Shown: in pieces, positions 1-6,600 of the stretch
Position numbering within the stretch: the first letter of the stretch is position 1
Layout of the letters: every line of letters starts with the position of its first letter
NCBI GenBank assembly: GCA_017483425.1
Contig: JAFUWM010000190.1
Coordinates: 1-7,690, forward strand
Length of the DNA: 7,690 bases
DNA from: Lachnospiraceae bacterium
GTDB lineage: Bacteria > Bacillota > Clostridia > Lachnospirales > Lachnospiraceae
Direction: 5' to 3'
Position numbers and translations under genes: made by a program
Notes under the pieces: model-generated
The model's database searches: none
The model's input: the letters and a program-made list of their open reading frames with translations, nothing else
What the model was told of the DNA's origin: nothing

Positions 1-1
1 A

Positions 2-100
2 GGAAATAATGATTTAAGAAGGTTTTATTCTTATGCGGGTATGAGGGAACCAATTTCAAGAAGCTTGCAGAAAAGTATAAAAATGTATAAAAAAGTATAA
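2..100 (+). CDS. possible C-terminal end of a plus-strand gene (partial)
   Basis: This frame is open from the left edge for 32 codons and ends in TAA at 98-100; the other two plus frames stop within the first 20 bases. The peptide contains RRFYSYAGMREPISRSL followed by a lysine-rich tail, a mixed composition that looks more like a real C-terminus than random AT-rich DNA. I do not recognise the family. If real, it would be convergent with the minus-strand genes. The last 30 bases are made of 10-bp repeats, so the final residues come from repeat DNA. The open stretch is short enough to be chance, so confidence is low. Confidence 0.25.
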   Translation, partial: GNNDLRRFYSYAGMREPISRSLQKSIKMYKKV

Positions 101-129
101 AATGAAATCGAAATAATAAAAAAGTATAA
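71..129. repeat. 10-bp phased AAAAGTATAA repeats
   Basis: AAAAGTATAA occurs at 71-80, as AAATGTATAA at 81-90, again at 91-100, and once more exactly at 120-129. The first three copies are strictly tandem and the fourth starts 29 bases after the third, close to three helical turns. A-tracts spaced by one helical turn usually give intrinsically bent DNA, and repeated sites can also bind a regulator or recombinase. Only the repetition and phasing are seen; a function is not. On the minus strand the same DNA is T-rich and could weakly help end transcription. Confidence 0.6.
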
Positions 130-288
130 AAATAATTCAGAAGATATGGGAGGAGCTATCCAGCTAGGACAGGAAGCTTCCAATTCGATCATGGCCTCAA
201 CATATGCCTTTCTGAGTTCTGTTTATAATAATCCAATCCTCTCCATACCTATTTACTGCTGGCGATGTCGATAACACCTATAAGCCTT
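130..288. other. intergenic stretch without a recognisable gene
   Basis: I find no convincing gene here on either strand. It holds a perfect 10-bp palindrome GGAAGCTTCC at 172-181. The minus strand has a tiny ATG frame (MERIGLL) and a short open stretch reading ELRKAYVEAMIELEAS without a usable start. The latter might be decayed coding sequence, but it is too short to claim. No hairpin with a U-tract, and so no standard terminator, is seen after the genes to the right. Confidence 0.4.
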
Positions 289-515
289 TTACCACCTCGC
301 GTTTGCTTCTGCCGCTTGGCTCAGTTCTTCACTGAATCCATCCAGGTCTTCTAATGTGATGGCTCCTTCACGGATAAGTGAAACAATGTTATAGAACATC
401 TCCGACCGTTTCATCTCTGCGCTGACACCGACTTTTTTCTTATCATGTTTTATGCGTTTTTCTATAGACCAGATACGAACAGCGGAACTACCGGAGGCGC
501 TTAGAATAGATTCAT
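289..515 (-). pseudogene. small ORF of about 75 codons with an apparent 1-base frameshift at its start
   Basis: A minus-strand frame ending in TAA at 291-289 is open back into the end of the preceding gene. It reads plausibly as a small charged helical protein: SGSSAVRIWSIEKRIKHD, later EMKRSEMFYNIVSLIREG, then AITLEDLDGFSEEL and a C-terminal ARW. The only in-frame ATG is at 414 (41 residues), with no good ribosome binding site and coding-looking sequence upstream of it. Two bases after the TAG stop of the 582-residue gene there is an ATG at 515 preceded by AAAGGA, an ideal coupled start. It is one base out of frame: ATGAATCT would need one more base (for example ATGAAATCT) to enter the long frame. 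I infer either a one-base deletion or a sequencing error in a real gene of about 75 residues. Function unknown. The alternative is a genuine 41-residue gene at 289-414. Confidence 0.45.
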
Positions 516-517
516 AC

Positions 518-2266
518 CTATCCTTTCCAGCCGTATTGCTTCATTTCTGCGCGGAATGCGCTTCTTCTGGGGTATCTTTTTTTATAATCTGTCATCAGCT
601 TCTGTTTATAATCGGCTTCTCCAAGCGATTCCTTAACCTCTCCAAATGCTGCAATATAAGCCGCGCATTCTCCGTAGTAGTTCCTGTGGTTAGCATTTAT
701 TATGCCCTCTGTCCGTTTTTCTATTAAGCCTTCCAGCTTGGCCATAATAGTTGCTTTATCCTTATTTGCTATTGGGGTAAGCCTTTTCCATTTTGCAAAT
801 GTATGGCAGAATGCTCCCTGATCCTCCCCGTCGTTTTCAAAAATACCCTCGCTGTATTCCTCCGCTGTATATCCAACACCTGATTGTGCAATTTCAGACA
901 TTCTCTTTATCGCCTTTGTATTCCACTCACCCTCATATAATGCAAGCAAATACAAAGCTATTCCCTGCTTCATGAAACTGCCCGTCCATCCTAATGCCTC
1001 TTTCTTTCCAAGGCCTGATGATATAATCCTTATGAACTGCCCATCAAAAAACTTCAGGGCATATATCATATTGATGTCCGGAGAATTTATTTCCCGTTCT
1101 GATAGATATGTCCTATACCGGTAATCGCTTATGTAGCTGCTCGCGCCACGTATATCCATAAACAAGATTCTCAGTCTTTTGCGCTCTTTATCACTGTCGA
1201 ATCCGTTAAGCAGCGCCCTGAGATAGTTCACGACATTAGTATCTGATTCAAAAGCTGCAAAATAGCATCTTTTCAATAATGATTGTCTTTCATTCTGTTT
1301 TATAATAAATGAAGCTGTGGCAATTGCCACCTTGCTTCTTACCATATATTTAACGGGGATCTTTTCCAGTGCCTTCATACCTATGGAGATCATCTCGATT
1401 GCATCTCTGTTTTTCCAGTTTCTCAATATATAAAGATATATTCCGGGATGTACTTCCATATATCTGTCAGCATTCATACATGCCTTGCCTATATCATTCT
1501 GAAGGCCAACTGCTTCAACGAGAAGTTTGTCAGCATCACCACCTGTTTTATCACCCAAATACTGTATCCACGCTTCAAGAAATGAATCAAGACCGGGTAA
1601 TTCATCATCACCATGCTGCATGAGATTCTCAAGGCTGACCCCGGAAGCATTGGAATTCAATATAATATTATACAGCCGCTCTGGTCGTCTTTTTACAGGT
1701 GTAGCATAGTATCCGCAATACATTGCATCCAATACAACTTTTTTCAGGTCACAATACAGCAGCTTATTTTCTATCATATCCCTCAGATTTAATGCATCGC
1801 CTATATACTCTCCATCAGTTGGTATACGGATGGACAGTAATCGCTCACCCAATTCAATTCCCTCCTTATATTTCCCTTCATCCATACATTTATGTATGAA
1901 ATCACATGCTTCGGCAAGTGAACCTGAGATGTCCCCGTTATCCTCAAATAAAATATCTTCACCATTGTCATACCAATCATCATATTCTTCGTTGTATACT
2001 TCTTCTATATAGCCCGCCTCGCCGTTTTCTATTTCTTCTAGCTTATTAATTAATGATTCATAAGCTTCAGAAAAACCTTTATCCGTCCCTATTTTCACCG
2101 ATGCAGCTGCATCTTCGTCATTCTGGCTCATTAAGATTCTTAAAAAATCCTCCCTGTCTCTTTCAGGCAGGGTTCGTCCAATTTCCCTTACAAATGATTC
2201 GAGCTGAGACTTAGTCAATCCTTCAGCTGTATTGTCCACTTCAGATAAAAACTTTGTAAGATTCAT
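518..2266 (-). CDS. all-helical protein of unknown function with SWIM-protein-like C-terminus
   Basis: 582 residues; the ATG is the first possible start because an in-frame TAA lies two codons upstream. No signal peptide or membrane segment is visible, so it is probably cytoplasmic. Residues 1-80 are charged helices. Residues 82-112 form a strikingly acidic, tyrosine-rich stretch (around YNEEYDDWYDNGED). From 115 on the pattern is consecutive amphipathic helices, like TPR or other helical-repeat scaffolds (EGIELGERLLSI, KALEKIPVKYMVRSK). The C-terminal part, HRNYYGECAAYIAAFGEV then YKKRYPRRSAFRAEM, resembles from memory the helical C-terminus of bacterial SWIM zinc-finger proteins. However, no CxC...CxH zinc site is present anywhere. 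Helical repeats suggest a protein-binding role, but no reaction can be assigned. It follows the HipA-like gene on the same strand after 191 bases, with its own candidate promoter. The frame is intact; I recognise it only as a conserved type of clostridial hypothetical protein. Confidence 0.9.
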   Translation of the reverse strand: MNLTKFLSEVDNTAEGLTKSQLESFVREIGRTLPERDREDFLRILMSQNDEDAAASVKIGTDKGFSEAYESLINKLEEIENGEAGYIEEVYNEEYDDWYDNGEDILFEDNGDISGSLAEACDFIHKCMDEGKYKEGIELGERLLSIRIPTDGEYIGDALNLRDMIENKLLYCDLKKVVLDAMYCGYYATPVKRRPERLYNIILNSNASGVSLENLMQHGDDELPGLDSFLEAWIQYLGDKTGGDADKLLVEAVGLQNDIGKACMNADRYMEVHPGIYLYILRNWKNRDAIEMISIGMKALEKIPVKYMVRSKVAIATASFIIKQNERQSLLKRCYFAAFESDTNVVNYLRALLNGFDSDKERKRLRILFMDIRGASSYISDYRYRTYLSEREINSPDINMIYALKFFDGQFIRIISSGLGKKEALGWTGSFMKQGIALYLLALYEGEWNTKAIKRMSEIAQSGVGYTAEEYSEGIFENDGEDQGAFCHTFAKWKRLTPIANKDKATIMAKLEGLIEKRTEGIINANHRNYYGECAAYIAAFGEVKESLGEADYKQKLMTDYKKRYPRRSAFRAEMKQYGWKG

Positions 2267-2279
2267 ATCTTAAACTATA

Positions 2280-2286
2280 CTCCTCT
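2280..2286 (-). promoter_or_regulatory. ribosome binding site AGAGGAG for the 582-residue gene
   Basis: AGAGGAG lies 13 bases before the ATG at 2266. The match to the anti-Shine-Dalgarno sequence is good, but the spacing is longer than the usual 5-10 bases. No other in-frame start lies closer, so this is the likely site, perhaps with reduced efficiency. Confidence 0.55.
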
Positions 2287-2368
2287 AATAACTCCAGTTT
2301 ATTATATAACTTACACCGTTCGGATGCTGATACCGTAACTCGGCAAAATACGCCTTGAACGGTATCAT
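2285..2368 (-). CDS. possible 27-residue leader ORF before the 582-residue gene
   Basis: An ATG at 2368 opens a 27-codon frame (starting MIPFKAYFAELRYQHPNG, ending NWSY) whose TAG overlaps the AGAGGAG site of the next gene. That arrangement would couple translation of the two. The peptide has a protein-like composition, but the nearest Shine-Dalgarno-like bases (GGAG) sit only one base from the ATG, and the frame overlaps the candidate -10 box at 2301-2306. It may be chance or a remnant. Low confidence. Confidence 0.15.
   Translation of the reverse strand: MIPFKAYFAELRYQHPNGVSYIINWSY
2301..2306 (-). promoter_or_regulatory. candidate -10 box TATAAT for the 582-residue gene
   Basis: A perfect TATAAT on the minus strand ends 34 bases before the ATG at 2266, leaving room for a short leader with AGAGGAG. 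The region 17-18 bases upstream (TCAGCA) is a poor -35 box, so activity may need an activator or be weak. AT-rich intergenic DNA gives such hexamers by chance, hence the moderate score. Confidence 0.4.
2329..2366. repeat. 8-bp inverted repeat GATACCGT / ACGGTATC
   Basis: GATACCGT at 2329-2336 and ACGGTATC at 2359-2366 are perfect reverse complements separated by 22 bases, and a smaller GGC/GCC pair (2342-2344, 2352-2354) nests inside. It sits just upstream of the candidate -10 box of the next gene. It could be an operator for a dimeric regulator or a hairpin in a read-through transcript. There is no U-tract, so it is not a standard terminator. Confidence 0.45.
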
Positions 2369-2378
2369 GCTCCAACCT

Positions 2379-2406
2379 GATATATAGTCATTCTAATAAA
2401 TGACAA
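2379..2406 (-). promoter_or_regulatory. second candidate promoter TTGTCA-16-TATATC, overlapping a palindrome
   Basis: On the minus strand TTGTCA (2406-2401, five of six bases of the -35 consensus) is followed 16 bases later by TATATC (2384-2379, four of six of the -10 consensus). The -35 box overlaps a perfect 6-bp inverted repeat, GTCATT/AATGAC at 2387-2404 with a 6-base loop, the layout of an operator that occludes a promoter. Both signals are short and could arise by chance. Confidence 0.25.
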
Positions 2407-2457
2407 TTTTATATATGACACCTTCCGTACTGAGCAGTTCCCGTCAGTGATCAGATA

Positions 2458-3573
2458 TCACCTTGATAATATCGCGTGTATCTGGTTATGTATCGCTTCG
2501 TTAAGAAAATCGGTGCGCTCCATGGGGAGATTATATGTCTCGTGAAGCTTCAATGGCTCTTCCAAAAGCTTCTGCAAGACTTCTTTCGTCCGGGCAGTCA
2601 TCATGGCATGACCCGCCGGTATGAAATCAGGTCCCAGCTTATGTACCATCTCCCTGATATATGGAGAGTCAATTTTAAGATCCTCTTTCATCGCCCTTGC
2701 GAGCATCGCCATGTTATGATCAAATACAGGAGCGAATCTCAGAACCCTGAAAGTCTCATTATCCACTATGAACCCGAAATTACCGAAATGTCTGTCCGGG
2801 TTGAATATGACCGAGTCGAGCACTATCATATCCCTGAAATCATCCTCAAATCCATAGGGTTCAAGGAATTTCAAGATATCGTTTATCTGGTATTTCCTCG
2901 AGCCGTCCAAATATTTATAAATCGGAACAAAGCCTTCGTCCTCGCTGGTAAACATCCTGCATCTGGATACAATGCTTCCCTTGAACTTCACCATGTCATA
3001 TCCGACATAAGAACGGGTAATCTGCGAGGAGTACTGTGTAGCATAAAACTCGGAATAAGCTTCAAGTCCTGCGTTAGCGAAACCTGAACTGCTTTTCTTA
3101 TAAAGATATATGCCTCCATCTTCCTTTATCCAGCATTTCTCAAAAGAACCCTCTGACGTAAACTCCGGAGAGGTAGTGGATATCTTAAGACCATTCAGCC
3201 CTTTTTCAAAAGCAGTCCGTGATACCACGTCCGTGAATTCATTGTGGTACAGGCTCATATCCTCCCATGTAAGATCCGAGTCCGCAGGCTTTACCCATAA
3301 GGTATCATTGAGACTCAGGGCGTGGGTCATCTCAATGAATCCTGCAGTATTGTCAATCTGCCATTCTTTCAGCCACTGCTTTAAGTGCTCCTTATGCTTG
3401 GCATAATTTCGCCTGTCAAGCCATGTAGCTATACCGCCAAATTTAGGCGGAAATAGTTCAGATTCAACATATCGTTCAATCTCCTTGCACTTATACTGCT
3501 CCAAAGCCTCATCATAAGTAAGGCAAAAAAGCATCAGCCTGTTGTTCTTATTCATCAGATAGTATTCATTCAT
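2458..3573 (-). CDS. HipA-like protein kinase-fold protein
   Basis: 371 residues from the ATG at 3573. HipA-family proteins are Ser/Thr kinases; E. coli HipA phosphorylates glutamyl-tRNA synthetase. Here the target is unknown. Seen, numbered from this ATG: an N-terminal non-catalytic part; the motif IYLYKK with the likely ATP-binding Lys about 159; the catalytic-loop motif FNPDRHFGNFG with Asp 260 and Asn 265, matching the HipA N-x-D-R-H-x-x-N pattern; and FAPVFDHN with the metal-binding Asp 285. All key catalytic positions are present, so it is probably active. No membrane segment is seen. No HipB-like DNA-binding antitoxin lies beside it. The frame continues upstream to a GTG at 3654, directly abutting the SMC stop (TAAGTG, 398 residues). 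I prefer 3573 because AGAGGT lies five bases before it, the GTG has no ribosome site, and MNEYYLMNKNN looks like the usual family N-terminus. The tight spacing implies cotranscription with the SMC gene. Confidence 0.88.
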   Translation of the reverse strand: MNEYYLMNKNNRLMLFCLTYDEALEQYKCKEIERYVESELFPPKFGGIATWLDRRNYAKHKEHLKQWLKEWQIDNTAGFIEMTHALSLNDTLWVKPADSDLTWEDMSLYHNEFTDVVSRTAFEKGLNGLKISTTSPEFTSEGSFEKCWIKEDGGIYLYKKSSSGFANAGLEAYSEFYATQYSSQITRSYVGYDMVKFKGSIVSRCRMFTSEDEGFVPIYKYLDGSRKYQINDILKFLEPYGFEDDFRDMIVLDSVIFNPDRHFGNFGFIVDNETFRVLRFAPVFDHNMAMLARAMKEDLKIDSPYIREMVHKLGPDFIPAGHAMMTARTKEVLQKLLEEPLKLHETYNLPMERTDFLNEAIHNQIHAILSR

Positions 3574-3578
3574 AACAT

Positions 3579-3584
3579 ACCTCT
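3579..3584 (-). promoter_or_regulatory. ribosome binding site AGAGGT deciding the HipA-like start
   Basis: AGAGGT is placed five bases before the ATG at 3573, inside the frame that would be coding if translation began at the GTG at 3654. The sequence before that GTG (GATAACGTTGTTTTAA) shows no Shine-Dalgarno match, so initiation there would depend on translational coupling to the SMC stop codon. Confidence 0.5.
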
Positions 3585-3654
3585 GAAGTTCCCCGATAGT
3601 ACCGCTTTGCAGTTTTATGATAACATATCCACATCCCGTATAAAAGCCGCTCAC

Positions 3655-6600
3655 TTAAAACAACGTTATCTGGTCGTATACCTCCACCTGTGACACTTCC
3701 ATACTCTCAGGCTCAGTCCCTTTCGTATGCTCAGTGCGGAGATACTGCAATCCTGCGCCCAGCTTTGCCGAAACAAGGTTCAGCACATAGATGTTGTCAA
3801 ATCTGCCATATATTGAATCCCCGCCAAGTCCTGTAAGGCAGATCAACTGTGTATTATTCTTCCTTGCCATGTCCATCAAGGGCTTCAGCAAATGCTCGGC
3901 ATTTGTCTGCGCAAAGGGATTATCCATAAGCAGTACCTTGCCCTCGTTTTTCTGAGCAAAGACATCATTCTCATCCCTTCTGATATAGTAAAGCAGGCTT
4001 GACAGGATAATAAAGGCTGAAAGGAACCCCTCCCCTCCCGAATTTCTGGCTGCATCCGACCAAGTTATTGGATAAGTCCTCTGCTTTTCAACCTTGTATA
4101 TCTGTATGCTGATTCCTCCTATCCCTATGATAACGTCATAAAGGTTTTTCACGTTAACTTTCAACCCGATATAATCCTCCGGGTTTTCATTTTTATTAAG
4201 TATCGCTATTACCGCCTTTGTCAGACCCTCAAAATAATCCTTAAGCTTAAGACTGTATGTCTCCCTGTTATCCTGCCAGTCCGGAACAGTTATCTGAAGC
4301 ATCTTAACCCTTTGCTCCCTGATCAATATGGTTGAATTGCTGTCTATTTTAGAGAGCCCTTCATTTACATTTCCGATGTATGACAAAAGCTCGTCCGTAA
4401 GCTCGTCCCTCTCGCTTTCCACAAGAGATATATCTACGGCGATCTTTTCCATAAGGGTGTCATACGACCGTATCGTAATATCTATCTGTGACAGCACGTC
4501 GTCCGGTGAATCCAAAAGACGAATCATTGCTTCCACTGGCTTTCGATAATATGAATCTGCCAGTTCGGATATATTTAATATCTCATTAAGTCTGTCTGAC
4601 AGAGCATTTCTTGAACTTTGTATCCGGGCGCCCGCACTGTTGTACCCGCGTTTTAGATCAGCCTGTATCCCTCTCAGGCTTTCTATGGAAAGCATGCTTA
4701 AATCATCCTCCCACTCGACAGGCGCCACTACCTTTACCGCATCATATTCGCTAAGCGAATCAAGCAGGCTTTGATACCTCTCGTGCCTGATCTTTTGCTC
4801 GTTACGCTCCCCTTTCAGTCCCTTTATTTGATCCAGCAGCTTGTTCTTCCTTGCGCCAAAATCAGATCTGGCAATGTCTTCCTCCGGAAGGCACTTGTCA
4901 TAACCGGTATCACGCTTCATGCTCTCAAATAGATCCTTCCTCCTCTGCACTGTCTGCGCGATAATAACATCTATTGCTGAAAGTTCTTCTCTTTTTTTCT
5001 TTATTATGCCCTGCTGCTCTCTTTCTTTAACTGCAAGCTCGTCCTCAAGCAGTTCATCATAAATCTCGTTTTGAAGATCTTCCTGAGAGAGCCGGTATTT
5101 ATTTTTAAGCCTGTCCAAATCCTTCCCGGCTGCTTGAATCATCAGGTCAAGGCGCTTCATATCCTCCTCAAGTTCAGACAATTCACCGCTATATTTATCC
5201 TTTATGCTCCTGAATTCTGCACCAATCTCTGCGATGCTAAGCTTCTTTAATGAATCATCCGCCTGCTTTCCCTTATATGATGCATAGGTTGAAAGACTTG
5301 TCTCCGTATCTGCCTTTTCCCTCTTAGTATCAGAAAGCCTTCTGGCAAGCTCCGCCTCCTCAAGTGAAATCCTTTCTATGACCTCTTTCGTAATACGTTT
5401 TATATCCTCCAGTTCACTTATCTGCCCTGATACTTTTTCCTTTTTGTCCAGAGAATGTAAGTATTCTTCATATTCACCGCAAAATCTCTTAATGCCATCC
5501 TTTTTATGTCTTAAAGCGTCCGCTTCCTTTTCAGTCTCCTTAAGTCTTTCAGTCAATCCGGTTATCTGTCTCTCATTTTCTTCCATGCCTTCCGTGATTT
5601 CCTTGAGCCTGTCAGATACCTCCTGCTTATCTGTGGAAAGCTTCTGAATCAGATCTTTGGCTCCATCATATTTCTCGCGTGAAAGCCTCTGATTTTCTAC
5701 TATGCTATGTTTTGCGCTGTATTCCCTGTGCTCTTCCTTTCTGGTTTCTATCCGGGATTTGATCCGGTCAGCTTCTTCTCTTTTCTTTTCAACCATTCGG
5801 GCAAGAAGCTCCTCGTCCAAAAAGGCTTCATTAAAGTTCAGATAAAAACTTATGCCATCAAGTTCCACTACCTTATCGGTAACGTTTACAATCCCCGCTT
5901 CAAGCGTATCCCTTAATACTATGGGGACGGGAACGGACGTGAATATCTCATTTTGTTCCTTAAGTCTTTTTAATTCGTTCCCTGTTAGTATCAACGCATA
6001 CGGAAGGAAAGGATTCTCTTTTACAAGCTTGGCATTTTTCTTTTTTGAATATCCGTTTCTTTGCAACCATTTAAGTCCGAATACCATGTCGAGTCCCAGT
6101 TTTTTGAAGCCATCCTGCATTTCCGTGGGAAGCTCCATGATCTCCCCGTCCGTCAGTGCCTTTATCTCTTTTTGCAGCACGTTTAACTTTTCATTGCCCT
6201 CATTTATGACTATATCCAATTGGTTAAGCCTTGCATCCAAAGCCTTTAAGACTGCCATGATGTCAAAGAGTCTGTCGGGTTCAAGCTGCAGGAGCTTCAA
6301 TACCCCAAGTCTGACCTCTTTTTCTGATTCAAGGCTTTCAAGCTCCCTCTCTGCTTCCTTAAGTTCCACGGAAAGCCTGGCATGAAGGACAACAGCATCC
6401 TCCTTGTCGCTAAACAGTTTTTTTCTTTGTCTTTCTTCCCTGTCCCTGTCTGCCGCTGCAAGAGTTTGCTCCTTTTCCCGGGAAGAAATCTCCCTTTCCA
6501 CTTCTGACTGCATGATTTCAAGCAGACCATCCTCATACCTTCCAAGTACGTTTCTGGTAAGATTCATTTTGTATGATTTATTAAACTCGTCTTCCCTTTT

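Noticed and set aside
71..129. CRISPR-like array
   Set aside because: The units are 10 bp, AT-rich, without spacers of constant size and without cas genes nearby.
1801..1983. Short minus-strand frame overlapping the 582-residue gene in another phase
   Set aside because: It is an out-of-phase shadow inside an intact, longer gene with no separate start signals.
2429..2448. ACTGA/TCAGT inverted repeat 9 bases after the HipA-like stop, as a terminator
   Set aside because: The stem is only five pairs with a 10-base loop, and no U-tract follows on the minus strand.
2476..3087. 203-codon open frame on the plus strand
   Set aside because: It lies fully antisense to the HipA-like gene, whose motifs are clear, and its translation shows no recognisable family or ribosome site. 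It is a by-product of codon use on the other strand.
2458..3573. A classical HipBA toxin-antitoxin module
   Set aside because: No helix-turn-helix HipB-like gene lies next to the kinase. The 5' neighbour is the SMC gene and the 3' side is a noncoding gap, so the term toxin-antitoxin is not supported.
5852..6385. 177-codon serine-rich open frame on the plus strand
   Set aside because: It is antisense to the hinge and coiled coil of the SMC. The Ser/Phe/Leu-rich composition is what reverse-complemented Lys/Glu-rich coiled-coil codons produce. The same holds for the other antisense frames in 4300-7560.
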